A stretch of DNA of 64,000 nucleotides from Fimenecus sp045631225 (GCA_045631225.1 JAZQUG010000031.1:7259-71258), one strand, 5' to 3'; positions 27,901 to 36,638 are shown, counted from the first letter of the stretch. Notes: generated by a model from the letters alone, not told the origin. Numbers and translations: made by a program.

Positions 27901-28711
27901 ATGGCTTGGCAATGCACAGGAGCTTATTAAAAACGGTACATGTACAATTTCCGAGGTTATAGGTACTCGTGACGATATTATGACATATCTTATCCATAAA
28001 GGACTTGATTCAGGTCTTGCATTTAATATTATGGAAAAAACACGTAAGGGTATGGTTGCTAAATTCGGTTTCCCTGAAGGTGCCGAGGATGCAATGAGAG
28101 CTTGTGATGTTCCTGAATGGTATATGGAATCCTGTAGAAAAATCAAGTACATGTTCCCTAAGGCTCACGCTGCTGCTTACGTTATTGCAGCACTTCGACT
28201 TGGCTGGTACAAAATCTATAAGCCAACGGAATATTACACAGCGTTTTTAACTGTCCGTGGTGGTGACCTTGATGCAGTAACGGTTTGTCAGGGCAGAGAT
28301 GCAGTTAAGAGAAAAATGGTAGAGCTTCACGGACCTCTTAATGCTGAGCCAAAAGACAGAAAACCAATGACAACTAAAGAAAAAGACCAGTTTACAGCTT
28401 TACAGGTTGTTAATGAAATGATGGCAAGAGGTGTGGAACTTCTTCCTGTTGATATTTACAAATCGCGTGCAACAGTTTATTATATTGACGACGGAAAGAT
28501 AAGAATGCCGTTTTCTGCATTGTCAGGAGTCGGTGAAAAAGCTGCACAGGAAATTGTAAGAAGACGTGATGAAAGTGACGGAACTTTCGTTTCTGTTGAT
28601 GATTTCCAGGCAAAAACAGGTGCTTCAAGTGCTGTTGTAACTGCATTGCAAGAAATAGGTGCATTTGGTGACTTGCCGGAAACTGCCCAAATCTCTTTCT
28701 TTGGTTTTTAA
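24917..28711 (+). CDS. polC: DNA polymerase III PolC-type alpha subunit lacking the DnaQ-like exonuclease domain
   Basis: 1264 residues, about 170-190 shorter than usual PolC. Order: N-terminal domain (about 1-190), OB fold (about 200-325), PHP domain, polymerase palm/fingers, and a C-terminal QISFF clamp-binding motif. In canonical PolC the 3'-5' exonuclease is inserted inside PHP after the YGMEANLVDD-type strand; here YGVEGYLIDD (388-397) runs within about 14 residues into the YHIILLVQN strand (411 onwards), and no DxETTG motif exists anywhere. The nine expected PHP metal ligands look intact: H332, H334, D341, H366, E391, H412, C462, D551, H553. The zinc knuckle has Cys pairs in CGKCKHSEFF and CPHC; PDIDLNFSG gives catalytic D778 and D780. 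The frame is uninterrupted and all other blocks are strongly conserved, so it should be the working replicase. Confidence 0.96.
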   Translation: MAIVKALFGEYFDCTLNMDIALAEIVAFSISQEKMSAKLTIKPYRKIEEDRLKALESKLSGAVGVNIAVVCDESRTGFRTEFMDLVVELLRDKIVVANGYFNGAEYEIQGRELKINLKKGGKDILTSANCEKEIERIIKGIFGVEYTVILCQEEDFNTELAVDTMQKKADEEIRREKNIPEPKLPSEPGEPKPHVVKEGFPLYLETQKPIYGSLIRTQNLQTLADVSIESGAVAVWGEVFSLDVRTTRDGKNNIINFNITDKTYSYTVKIFESCEKSKSFLGALSEGATVIVYGRVTFDKYSGENIISATAVNTVTQIKKKDTAEKKRVELHLHTNMSDMDGMTGADKLVKRAISWGHPAIAITDHGNVQGYPDAMKGKGKDDIKLIYGVEGYLIDDIGDPETPWEKLPRYHIILLVQNKVGLKNLYKLVSLAHTTYFHTRPCIPRSKLNELREGIILGSACEAGELIKAILLEKSEEEIIETANYYDYLEIQPDGNNMFMIDSHSDPNAKNPDRNKEYNKIKTLEDIRDINRKIIHLGDKLNKLVCATGDVHFMDSEDAKFRAILMAGKGFDDADDQAPLYFKTTDEMLEEFSYLGEDTAYEVVVTNTNKIADMIEQVTPIPPGTFNPTIPGAEQELRDICWAKARDWYGDPVPEYVAERLEMELESIIKHGFAVLYIIAQKLVWDSEAHGYHVGSRGSVGSSFVATMAGISEVNPLAAHYRCGKCKHSEFFLHGEYGSGFDMPPKNCPHCDIPMIRDGHEIPFQTFLGFHGDKAPDIDLNFSGDYQGKAHRYTEELFGRDHVFKAGTIATVADKTAYGYVKKYLDERGKVVTRAEEDRLTRGCTGIKRTTGQHPGGMVVVPSEFDVYDFTAVQFPANDTSSDMETTHFDFHFLHDTILKLDILGHDVPTLYKHLEDMTGINVMDVDVCDPKIVSLCTSPEALGITPDDIGVQTGTLSIPEMGTDFVRGMLMEAQPKKFSDLLQISGLSHGTDVWLGNAQELIKNGTCTISEVIGTRDDIMTYLIHKGLDSGLAFNIMEKTRKGMVAKFGFPEGAEDAMRACDVPEWYMESCRKIKYMFPKAHAAAYVIAALRLGWYKIYKPTEYYTAFLTVRGGDLDAVTVCQGRDAVKRKMVELHGPLNAEPKDRKPMTTKEKDQFTALQVVNEMMARGVELLPVDIYKSRATVYYIDDGKIRMPFSALSGVGEKAAQEIVRRRDESDGTFVSVDDFQAKTGASSAVVTALQEIGAFGDLPETAQISFFGF

Positions 28712-28732
28712 TATATTTGTATAATATTATAC

Positions 28733-28761
28733 TTGACTTATCAGCTTTATTATGATAGCAT
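28733..28761 (+). promoter_or_regulatory. Promoter of the his operon, next to a 14-bp palindrome
   Basis: TTGACT (28733-28738), 17-base spacer, TGA-TAGCAT (-10 at 28756-28761). Directly upstream, GTATAATATTATAC (28719-28732) is a perfect palindrome abutting the -35 box and could be an operator. No T-box or His-rich leader peptide is visible. Confidence 0.65.
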
Positions 28762-28804
28762 AGTAGCACATTAAAGCGAATTTATATAAAAAGGACATTT
28801 TCCA

Positions 28805-30001
28805 ATGAAAAATTATTCAAAAATTACTCCGGAGGGAACAAAAGACTATTTAGCACAGGAGAGCCGAGCTCTTCGTTGTGCGGAAAAAAGACTTTCCTCT
28901 GTATTTAAATCAAAAGGCTATGAAAAGGTAATGACACCGACTATCGAGTTCTTCGATGTGTTTAATCGTGAAAGCTCAGGTTATAACCCTGAGGATTTAT
29001 ACAGTCTGACTGACTCTTACGGACGACTTCTTGTTCTTCGACCTGATTCAACACTTCCGATTGCTCGTCTTGTGTCAACTCGTTTTCAGAATGCTCGTCT
29101 TCCGCTTCGACTTTATTATAATCAGAACGTTTTTGTAAGACAGAAAAATCTTACAGGTAGAAATGATGAGGCAACTCAGACAGGTATTGAGCTTATGGGT
29201 GCTTTCGGACTTCGTGCTGATTTGGAGGTCATCACAACTGCTGTTGAAGCTATTGAAAGCTGTACATCAGCCGACTTTAAGCTTGAAATCGGTCATGCAG
29301 GATTCTTTAAGGAACTTTGCAAAAAGCTTAACGTAAGTGACGAGGTTGTAAGTGAAATTTATGATTGTGTTGAAAGCAGAAATTTCGTATCACTTAACAA
29401 TATTCTTGATAAAATAGGGAAATCAGATGTGACTGATTGTATCCGTAATCTTCCGAGATTTTTCGGTGGTATTGAAATTATCGAAAAAGCAAAGCAGATT
29501 GACTTGGGTGATGAGGGTCAAAAGAGTCTTGATTACTTAAAGGAATTATATATGCTTCTTTGTGATGCAGGACTTTCTGACAGAATAGTAATTGATTTAA
29601 GCCTTGTTAATCGTACAAACTATTATACAGGGATTATCTTCAAGGGCTATTTACAGGGTAGCGGTATTTCAGTTGTATCAGGTGGCCGTTATGACAGCCT
29701 TGGTGCTGAATTTGGTAGAGATATGCCATCAACCGGTTTCGGTATTGAAACAGGAGCGCTTGCAACTGTTATGCTTTCAAGAAATGAGCTTGACCATGAA
29801 CAAACTCCGGAAATAATGGTGTTTGGTGAAAAGGATTTCATTGTCAAGGCACTTGAATATTCAAGAAATCTTCGTGAAAATGGTGTTTACTGTGAAAACA
29901 GCACTTTTGAAACTCTTGAGGAAACAAAGGAATATGCTGTTGCAACAGGAATCAAAAAGATTTGTATTGTAGGAGAAGATGTAAGGGAGGAAATATTATG
30001 A
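28805..30001 (+). CDS. hisZ: ATP phosphoribosyltransferase regulatory subunit HisZ
   Basis: 398 residues related to histidyl-tRNA synthetase (TPEGTKDYL, VLRPDSTLPIARLVSTRF, YYNQNVFVRQK, GIELMG, SGGRYDSL) but without the C-terminal anticodon-binding domain and next to a short hisG, which fits HisZ. It forms a hetero-octamer with short HisG, activates it and carries histidine feedback control. It overlaps hisG by 4 bases. Confidence 0.94.
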   Translation: MKNYSKITPEGTKDYLAQESRALRCAEKRLSSVFKSKGYEKVMTPTIEFFDVFNRESSGYNPEDLYSLTDSYGRLLVLRPDSTLPIARLVSTRFQNARLPLRLYYNQNVFVRQKNLTGRNDEATQTGIELMGAFGLRADLEVITTAVEAIESCTSADFKLEIGHAGFFKELCKKLNVSDEVVSEIYDCVESRNFVSLNNILDKIGKSDVTDCIRNLPRFFGGIEIIEKAKQIDLGDEGQKSLDYLKELYMLLCDAGLSDRIVIDLSLVNRTNYYTGIIFKGYLQGSGISVVSGGRYDSLGAEFGRDMPSTGFGIETGALATVMLSRNELDHEQTPEIMVFGEKDFIVKALEYSRNLRENGVYCENSTFETLEETKEYAVATGIKKICIVGEDVREEIL

Positions 30002-30627
30002 GAAAATTGAGAATTGCCCTTACAAAAGGTCGTCTTGAGAAAAAAAGTGTTGAACTTTTCCAGAAAATGGGAATTGATTGTGAAGAGCTTATCAATAAAG
30101 GAAGACGCTTGATTCTTACAGCAGGAGACTATGAGGTTGTTCTTGCAAAGGCTGCTGATGTTATTACGTATGTTGAACACGGTGTGTGTGATATCGGTAT
30201 TGTCGGTAAGGATACAATCGTAGAAAATGGTAAAAGCTTCTACGAAATGACAGATTTGAATCTTGGTAAATGTGACTTTGCACTTGCAACACAAAAGGGT
30301 GTTGACTTTTACGACGGATTCAATACAAAACGAATTGCTACAAAATATCCTAATATAACAAAAGCATATTTTGAGGGAAAAGGAATGGATGTCAAGATTA
30401 TTAAAATCGAAGGCTCTGTTGAATTAGCTCCTCTTTTAAATCTTGCTGACGGTATCGTGGATATTGTTGAAACAGGAACAACACTTAAAGAAAACGGACT
30501 TGAAGTGAAAGAAAAGATTATGCCTGTTTCTGCTCGTGTAATCGTTAATATGGCAAGTATGAAACTTCGTCGTGAGGAAATTGACGAATTTCTTGAAAAA
30601 ATAGAAAATGTTATCCCGAAGGATTGA
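29998..30627 (+). CDS. hisG: ATP phosphoribosyltransferase catalytic subunit, short form
   Basis: 209 residues from the ATG at 29998 (ATGA overlap with hisZ; GGGAGG upstream). RIALTKGRLEKKSVELF, DIGIVGKDTIVE and ADGIVDIVETGTTLKENGL are HisG motifs. The long form's C-terminal regulatory domain is absent, so HisZ is required. First step of histidine synthesis. Confidence 0.97.
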   Translation: MRKLRIALTKGRLEKKSVELFQKMGIDCEELINKGRRLILTAGDYEVVLAKAADVITYVEHGVCDIGIVGKDTIVENGKSFYEMTDLNLGKCDFALATQKGVDFYDGFNTKRIATKYPNITKAYFEGKGMDVKIIKIEGSVELAPLLNLADGIVDIVETGTTLKENGLEVKEKIMPVSARVIVNMASMKLRREEIDEFLEKIENVIPKD

Positions 30628-30632
30628 TAGAT

Positions 30633-31922
30633 ATGATAAATACAGTATTTGCAGACGGTAAGGCTGATGAAGCTCTTATCGCACAACTTAAAGAACGTAG
30701 TGGTGAGGTTGACAAAAAGGTTACTCTTGCCGTTACTGACATTCTTGAAAATGTAAAAGCAAACGGTGATAAAGCCGTTTTAGAATACACAATTAAATTT
30801 GACGGAAAAGCACCTGAAAAAGCAGAGATTTCAAAAGAAGAAATTGACAAAGCAATCGAAAAGTGTGACCCGTTTTTTGTAAAAGCATTGGAAGATGCTG
30901 CTGAAAACATCCGAGATTTCCATGCTCGTCAGAAACAGCAGAGTTGGCTCACAACAAAGGAAAACGGAGTTATTATGGGACAGCGTGTCCGTGGACTCGA
31001 GAGAGTTGGTCTTTATGTTCCCGGTGGTACTGCAGCTTACCCATCAAGTGTGCTTATGAATGCTATTCCTGCAAAAATCGCAGGAGTTAAAGAACTTGTA
31101 ATGGTAACTCCTCCATCAAAGGACGGAACACCAAATCCTGACATTCTTGCAGCAGCAAAAATTGCAGGTGTTGACAGAGTGTTCTTAATGGGTGGTGCAC
31201 AGGCTGTTGCAGCATTAGCATATGGTACAGAAACTGTTCCTAAGGTTGATAAAATTGTAGGTCCCGGTAACATTTTTGTTGCTACTGCAAAGAAGCTTCT
31301 TTACGGTACAGTTGATATTGATATGGTTGCTGGTCCAAGTGAAATTTTAATTGTGGCTGATGAAACAGCTAACCCTAAATTCCTTGCAGCTGACCTTATG
31401 AGTCAGGCTGAACACGATGTTTTAGCTTCTGCAATTCTTATCACAACAAGTGCTGAAATTGCAGAGGAAACAAAGAAAGAATTAGCAAGACAATGTGCTA
31501 CTCTTTCAAGAAAAGATATTATTGAAAAATCACTTAAGGATTACAGTGCAATTATTATCTGTGACACAATGGACAAGGCTGTTGACTTTGCAAACAGACT
31601 TGCACCTGAACACCTTGAAATGTGTGTACAGAACCCTATGGAATATATCGGCAGAATGGATAATGCAGGTAGTGTGTTCCTTGGCAACTATTCTCCTGAA
31701 CCATTGGGTGACTATTTTGCAGGTCCTAACCACGTTCTTCCAACAAGTGGTACAGCAAGATTTTTCTCACCATTGTCAGTTGACAGTTTTATTAAGAAAT
31801 CAAGTTTTATTTACTATACAGAAGATGCACTTCGTGAGTGTAAGGATAAGGTTGTTTCTCTTGCAGAAACAGAGGGCTTAACAGCTCACGCAAATTCAAT
31901 TAAGGTTAGATTTGAGGACTAA
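30633..31922 (+). CDS. hisD: Histidinol dehydrogenase
   Basis: 429 residues from the ATG at 30633; an in-frame TTG at 30624 overlaps the hisG stop and is less likely. VGLYVPGGTAAYPSSVLMNAIPA, DKIVGPGNIFVATAKK, DMVAGPSEIL, SQAEHDVLA and GPNHVLPTSGTARFFSPLS (some in pieces) are diagnostic zinc and NAD motifs. Performs the last two oxidations to L-histidine. Confidence 0.98.
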   Translation: MINTVFADGKADEALIAQLKERSGEVDKKVTLAVTDILENVKANGDKAVLEYTIKFDGKAPEKAEISKEEIDKAIEKCDPFFVKALEDAAENIRDFHARQKQQSWLTTKENGVIMGQRVRGLERVGLYVPGGTAAYPSSVLMNAIPAKIAGVKELVMVTPPSKDGTPNPDILAAAKIAGVDRVFLMGGAQAVAALAYGTETVPKVDKIVGPGNIFVATAKKLLYGTVDIDMVAGPSEILIVADETANPKFLAADLMSQAEHDVLASAILITTSAEIAEETKKELARQCATLSRKDIIEKSLKDYSAIIICDTMDKAVDFANRLAPEHLEMCVQNPMEYIGRMDNAGSVFLGNYSPEPLGDYFAGPNHVLPTSGTARFFSPLSVDSFIKKSSFIYYTEDALRECKDKVVSLAETEGLTAHANSIKVRFED

Positions 31923-31924
31923 TA

Positions 31925-32977
31925 ATGTTTCAGTTAAACGAAAAAGTAAAAAATTTAACACCGTATGAGCCAATCAGCGGTACATATGAAATCCGTCTTG
32001 ATGCTAACGAGTCATTTCTCACTTTCCCGGAAGAAATTGAGAATGAAATGGTAGAGGTACTTAAAAATACAGCACTTAACCGTTATCCTGACCCAATGGC
32101 AACAAAGCTCCTGAAGGGTTTTGCAGATTATTTCAGTGTGGATGCTGATTGCGTTACAGCAGGTAACGGTTCTGATGAAATCATTTCAGTTATAATGAAT
32201 GCATTTTTACAAAAAGGTGATAAGATATTGACTCTTGAACCTGATTTTTCAATGTATCGTTTTTATGCTGAAATTGCAGAATGTGAAAGTGTAAAATATC
32301 AGAAAGACGAAAATCTCGATGTTAATATTGATGATGTAATCGCACTTGCAAACAAAGAAAAGGCAAGAATCGTGATTTTCTCAAATCCTTGTAACCCAAC
32401 ATCAAGAATCGTGACAAAAGAAGATGTGAGAAAGCTTATAAACAGCGTTGATTCACTTGTTGTTCTTGACGAGGCATATATGGATTTTGCAGAGGATGAA
32501 AGTCTTTTAGGTGAATTTGAGAATTACGATAATCTCATTATTTTAAAGACATGTTCAAAGGCTCTTGGCTCTGCTGCACTTCGTCTTGGTTTTGCAGTTG
32601 CAAACAAGACTCTTACAAATGTAATCCGTGCTGTGAAATCTCCATATAATGTGAACTCAGTTTCACAGGCTATCGGTGAAGTTCTTTTTGCACATCCTGA
32701 TTATATTGATAAGTGTATTGAAACAGTAGTAAACTCAAGAAAAGACCTTTATAACGAGATTCTTAAAATCGAAAGCGACAAAATCGAAAAGATTTTTGAA
32801 ACACATACAAACTTTGTGTTTATGAAGGTAAAAAAGGCTAAAGAAATCTTTGAGAAAATGAAGGAAAACAGCATTATCATCCGTAATATGGGTGATTATC
32901 TTCGCATAACTGCAGGAACAGAGTGCGAAAATGCAAAAATGCTTGAAACATTCAAAAAAGTGTTGGAGGAAGTGTAA
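31925..32977 (+). CDS. hisC: Histidinol-phosphate aminotransferase
   Basis: 350 residues, PLP fold type I. IRLDANES, NRYPDP, GNGSDEII, FSNPCNPTSRIV, VVLDEAYMDF and TCSKALGSAALRLGF, the last with the PLP lysine, are in order. Starts 2 bases after hisD and overlaps hisB by one base (TAATG). Confidence 0.97.
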   Translation: MFQLNEKVKNLTPYEPISGTYEIRLDANESFLTFPEEIENEMVEVLKNTALNRYPDPMATKLLKGFADYFSVDADCVTAGNGSDEIISVIMNAFLQKGDKILTLEPDFSMYRFYAEIAECESVKYQKDENLDVNIDDVIALANKEKARIVIFSNPCNPTSRIVTKEDVRKLINSVDSLVVLDEAYMDFAEDESLLGEFENYDNLIILKTCSKALGSAALRLGFAVANKTLTNVIRAVKSPYNVNSVSQAIGEVLFAHPDYIDKCIETVVNSRKDLYNEILKIESDKIEKIFETHTNFVFMKVKKAKEIFEKMKENSIIIRNMGDYLRITAGTECENAKMLETFKKVLEEV

Positions 32978-33549
32978 TGAGAACTGCAACAATTAACAGA
33001 AAAACAAAGGAAACAGATATTAATCTTACACTTTGTATTGACGGCGGAGAGGTTAAAATTGATACAGGTGTAGGCTTCTTTGACCATATGCTTACTGCTT
33101 TTGCAGCTCATGCAGGTTACGGACTTACAGTAACATGCAAAGGTGATATCGATGTTGATTGTCACCACACAGTTGAGGACATCGGCATTGTACTTGGTCA
33201 GGCACTTTTTGAATGTCTTGGAGATAAGTCAAATCTTATTCGTTACGGTAGCTTCTTTGTACCAATGGATGAGGCACTTGGTTTTTGTGCTGTTGACATC
33301 TGCAATCGTGCATACACAGTATTTGAGGCAAACTTTCCACAGGAAAAATGTGGTGACTTTGATGTTTGTATGTGTGTGGAATTTTTCCGTGCAGTTGCTG
33401 ACAATGCGAAGATAACAGTTCACCTCCGTGCTCCTTACGGTAATAATTCTCACCACATTGCTGAAGCAATTTTCAAAGCATTTGGCCATGCAATGAGTAT
33501 TGCAACAGAAAAAACAGATAAAACACTTTCAACAAAGGGGACTCTTTGA
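32977..33549 (+). CDS. hisB: Imidazoleglycerol-phosphate dehydratase
   Basis: 190 residues, monofunctional. GVGFFDHMLTAFAAHAG, DCHHTVEDIGIVLG and NNSHHIAEAIFKAFGHA are the metal-binding signatures. No histidinol-phosphatase domain is attached. Confidence 0.98.
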   Translation: MRTATINRKTKETDINLTLCIDGGEVKIDTGVGFFDHMLTAFAAHAGYGLTVTCKGDIDVDCHHTVEDIGIVLGQALFECLGDKSNLIRYGSFFVPMDEALGFCAVDICNRAYTVFEANFPQEKCGDFDVCMCVEFFRAVADNAKITVHLRAPYGNNSHHIAEAIFKAFGHAMSIATEKTDKTLSTKGTL

Positions 33550-33551
33550 GA

Positions 33552-34265
33552 ATGATTATTTTTCCTGCGATAGATATAAAAGATAAAGAATGTGTCCGTC
33601 TTTATAAAGGTGACTTTGCAACAGCCGGTAAGGTTGCTGACAGTTATATGGAAACTGCAATTAATTTCAAAAAAGCAGGTGCAAAATGGATACATATGGT
33701 TGACCTTAACGGTGCACTTGACGGTGTTCGTATTAATTCTGACATTTTCCTTGATGTTGCAAAAAACAGCGGACTCAGAGTTGAGGTCGGTGGCGGAATC
33801 CGTACTATGAAGAACGTTGATTTCTATATTCAGAACGGCATTGAACGAGTAATTATCGGTTCAGCGGCACTTAAAAATCCACAGCTTGTTAAAGAAGCTT
33901 GTAAGGAATTTGGTGACAGAATAGCAGTTGGGATTGACGCTAAAAACGAAATGGTTGCAACTGAAGGCTGGACAGAAAAAAGTGATACTCACTATATCGA
34001 CCTTGCAAAACGCATGGAAGACTTCGGCGTAAAGTATATTATATTTACAGATATCGATTGTGACGGTATGCTTTCAGGTCCGAATCTTGAACAGCTTATT
34101 AAGCTTAATGAAGCTGTTTCTTGTAATATTACTGCAAGTGGCGGTATCAAGGATTTAAGCAACATCATTGACCTCAAAAATGCGAATATGTATGGCGCAA
34201 TCTGTGGCAGAAGTATTTACAGTGGTACATTGAATCTTGCAGAAGCTGTTAAGGAGTGTGAGTAA
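33552..34265 (+). CDS. hisA: ProFAR isomerase
   Basis: 237 residues from the ATG at 33552. The in-frame TTG at 33546 is better spaced from AAAGGGG and would add two residues, so the exact start is open. IFPAIDIKDKECVRLYKGDF, VEVGGGIRT, IIGSAAL, GIDAKN, TDIDCDGMLSGPN and TASGGIKDL match HisA; the Asp residues in PAIDI and FTDID are the catalytic pair. Confidence 0.97.
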   Translation: MIIFPAIDIKDKECVRLYKGDFATAGKVADSYMETAINFKKAGAKWIHMVDLNGALDGVRINSDIFLDVAKNSGLRVEVGGGIRTMKNVDFYIQNGIERVIIGSAALKNPQLVKEACKEFGDRIAVGIDAKNEMVATEGWTEKSDTHYIDLAKRMEDFGVKYIIFTDIDCDGMLSGPNLEQLIKLNEAVSCNITASGGIKDLSNIIDLKNANMYGAICGRSIYSGTLNLAEAVKECE

Positions 34266-34266
34266 A

Positions 34267-34581
34267 ATGAACCTTGATAAATATTTTGTAAAAGCAGAGC
34301 TTATTCCTGCAATTATTCAGGAGGAAAGCACAGGGGAAATCCTTATGCTGGCATATATGAACAAGGAATCAATGGCAAAAACACTTGAAACAGGTTACAC
34401 TTGGTTCTGGAGTCGTTCACGTCAGGAACTCTGGAACAAGGGTGCAACTTCAGGTCATTTACAGAAAGTGATTTCAATTCACGGTGACTGTGATGACGAT
34501 ACATTATTAGTAAAAGTAGAGCAGACAGGTCCTGCTTGTCATACAGGCAGTAAATCATGCTTCTTTAATAAAATCAAATAG
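34267..34581 (+). CDS. hisI: Phosphoribosyl-AMP cyclohydrolase
   Basis: 104 residues from the ATG at 34267, one base after hisA. EILMLAYMNKESMAKTLETG, WSRSRQELWNKGATSGH, the D-C-D-D-D metal site and CHTGSKSCF are diagnostic. Separate from HisE, not fused. RBS GGAGTG. Confidence 0.97.
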   Translation: MNLDKYFVKAELIPAIIQEESTGEILMLAYMNKESMAKTLETGYTWFWSRSRQELWNKGATSGHLQKVISIHGDCDDDTLLVKVEQTGPACHTGSKSCFFNKIK

Positions 34582-34590
34582 GTGATAAAA

Positions 34591-34917
34591 ATGAACGATA
34601 CATTAGTAAATCTTTACGAAACAATACTTGAAAGAAAACAGAATAATCAGGAAGGTTCATATACTTGCTATCTTTTTGAAAAAGGACTTGATAAAATCCT
34701 TAAAAAAGTTGGTGAGGAGTGCTCTGAAACAATTATTGCTGCAAAAAACGGAAACAAAGAGGAAACTGTTGGTGAAATCAGCGACCTTATTTTCCATCTT
34801 TTTGTTATGATGGCAAACGAGGGAATTGAAGTTTCCGATGTTATGGCAGAGCTCGATAAGCGTAGTAATAAGACAGGGAATTTAAAGGTGTTCCATCAGG
34901 TTGACAAGAATACATAA
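34591..34917 (+). CDS. hisE: Phosphoribosyl-ATP pyrophosphatase
   Basis: 108 residues from the ATG at 34591, with AGGTGA upstream; a GTG at 34582 is part of the RBS. SYTCYLFEKGLDKILKKVGEE and ECSETIIAAKN plus GEISDLIFHLFVMM (MazG-like helices with acidic metal ligands) identify HisE. No hisH or hisF is found before or after it. Confidence 0.95.
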   Translation: MNDTLVNLYETILERKQNNQEGSYTCYLFEKGLDKILKKVGEECSETIIAAKNGNKEETVGEISDLIFHLFVMMANEGIEVSDVMAELDKRSNKTGNLKVFHQVDKNT

Positions 34918-34948
34918 AAACACATTTTAGGATATGAGGGTGTAGAAA

Positions 34949-36415
34949 ATGAAAGTATTGGGTTATATCTTAGCAATACTCGGCATTTTTATTGTAGTGA
35001 CACTTATCCGTGCAATTTTTTTCAAGGAGAAAAAGACAAATACAGAAAAACTTGCTCCTGAAATGATTGATATGGAAAAATATTGCCGAGATTTAAGCGA
35101 TGCAATCAAAATCAAGACAATCTCAAATTATGACAGAGAGCTTGTTGACTGGTCAGAATTTGACAGATTCCACGCATTTTTAGAGGAACGTTTTCCTCTT
35201 GTTCACAAGAATATGACAAAGACAAAGGTTGCTGACGCAAGTCTTGTTTACAAATGGGAAGGCAGTGACCCAAGTCTTGACGGTATTGCAATGCTTGCCC
35301 ATCAGGACGTTGTTCCAATAACAGCAGGTACAGAACAGGATTGGGAGCACGAGCCATTCAGCGGATATAATGATGGTGAATTCATCTGGGGCAGAGGTGC
35401 AATGGATATGAAAAATCACCTTATTGCTGTTATGGAATGTATGGAAGAACTTCTTAACGAAGGATTCCAACCAAAACGAACAGTATATATCTGTCTCGGT
35501 CACAACGAAGAAGTTGTTGCAGCACCTGATAACGGTGCAAAACAGATTGCAGCATACCTTAAAGAACAGGGAGTTCACCTTGAAGCCGTCCTTGACGAAG
35601 GTGGCGCAATTCTTCCTGTAAAACTTGGTAAACTTCTTGATATTAACCTTACAGGTGTCGGTATTGCTGAAAAAGGTAGTGTAAACTACAAAGTAAGCGT
35701 AAATGCCAAGGGTGGTCACTCATCACAACCACCAAAGCATACTGCAGTCGGTAAGCTTGCAGATGTTATCAAGGATATTGAAAATCATCAGTTCAAAGCA
35801 ACAATGCCTGACTACCTTAAACAGCTTATCAAGAGAGTCGGTATGAATGCAGGTTATCCTTTAAGAGTTGTTCTTGTGAATGCTCCGATTTTACAGCCTG
35901 TAATTCTTGCTATTGCAAAGAATATTCCTGCTGCAGCATCTCTTATTCGTACTTGTACAGCAGTAACAATGGCTGAAGGTAGCCCACAGTTCAATGTTCT
36001 TCCGCAAAAGGCATCTGTTACCGTTAATTTCCGTACAATGCCTGGTGTTTCTATTGCAGATGTTGAAAAGCATATCCGTGACAGTGTAAGAAATAAGGAT
36101 ATTGATGTGGAATTCCTTGTTGGTAAAGAATCCTCAAAGGTTTCACCAACAGATTCAAAAGCATTCCGGACAATTAAGGAATTAGCAGAAGCACAGAATA
36201 GCAAAAATCTCGTTACACCATTCCTTGTAATGGGTGGTACAGATGCTTATAACTATGAGCCTGTTTGTGAAAATATTTACAGATTTGCTCCATTCGTTGC
36301 AGATACAAAGCTTCTTCTCTGTACTCACGGTACAAACGAGAGAATTCCGATTGCTTGCTGTGAAGATGCTATAGCATTCTTTAAGAGATATGTTCGCAAG
36401 ATGACACAAGAATAA
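34949..36415 (+). CDS. M20 family metallopeptidase, membrane-anchored (PM20D1-like)
   Basis: 488 residues with an N-terminal membrane anchor (about 5-26). Zinc ligands are in MLAHQDVVP, WGRGAMDMKN, GHNEEV, LDEGGA and a late His; the dimerisation domain begins near GGHSSQPPKHTAVGKLA. The length and the extended central domain resemble carboxypeptidase-S/PM20D1-type proteins rather than ArgE or DapE. Substrate unknown: peptides or N-acyl amino acids are likely. It follows hisE by 31 bases with RBS GAGGGTG and no visible promoter. Confidence 0.85.
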   Translation: MKVLGYILAILGIFIVVTLIRAIFFKEKKTNTEKLAPEMIDMEKYCRDLSDAIKIKTISNYDRELVDWSEFDRFHAFLEERFPLVHKNMTKTKVADASLVYKWEGSDPSLDGIAMLAHQDVVPITAGTEQDWEHEPFSGYNDGEFIWGRGAMDMKNHLIAVMECMEELLNEGFQPKRTVYICLGHNEEVVAAPDNGAKQIAAYLKEQGVHLEAVLDEGGAILPVKLGKLLDINLTGVGIAEKGSVNYKVSVNAKGGHSSQPPKHTAVGKLADVIKDIENHQFKATMPDYLKQLIKRVGMNAGYPLRVVLVNAPILQPVILAIAKNIPAAASLIRTCTAVTMAEGSPQFNVLPQKASVTVNFRTMPGVSIADVEKHIRDSVRNKDIDVEFLVGKESSKVSPTDSKAFRTIKELAEAQNSKNLVTPFLVMGGTDAYNYEPVCENIYRFAPFVADTKLLLCTHGTNERIPIACCEDAIAFFKRYVRKMTQE

Positions 36416-36431
36416 TAAAACTTTATTATAC

Positions 36432-36460
36432 GGCGGGGGTTTGCTCCCGCCATAATTTTT
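36432..36460 (+). terminator. Rho-independent terminator of the his-M20 transcript
   Basis: GC-rich stem GGCGGGGG / CTCCCGCC (one G-U pair), loop TTTG, then ATAATTTTT. Confidence 0.85.
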
Positions 36461-36500
36461 ATGTATTTTATTCCGGAAGCTTATTGGTTAAACATAGAGC

Positions 36501-36547
36501 AAAATGGTGTTACTCAACTTTTTGTTGATTAAAACACCATTTTTTTC
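36501..36547 (+). terminator. Second hairpin with T-tract, no gene before it
   Basis: Outer stem AAAATGGTGTT / AACACCATTTT encloses an inner TCAAC/GTTGA hairpin and runs into TTTTTTT. It lies 45 bases after the first terminator with no ORF between; it may be a back-up terminator or the end of an unrecognised small RNA. The rest of 36461-36638 shows only a repeated ACACTGTGT motif (about 36570 and 36602). Confidence 0.6.
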
Positions 36548-36638
36548 ATTTTTGCCCAAAGATAATAAACACTGTGTCTTGTAATTAATGAAAGATAAAA
36601 CACACTGTGTTCAATATCTCTTTTTTATTTTGCTTCGG

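Noticed and set aside
28712..28804. T-box or histidine attenuator leader
   Set aside because: The leader is under 50 bases after the predicted start and has no T-box motif, terminator or His codon run.
36568..36615. Direct repeat ACACTGTGT pair as an operator
   Set aside because: Only two short copies with unequal flanks and no placement relative to the promoter; too weak.
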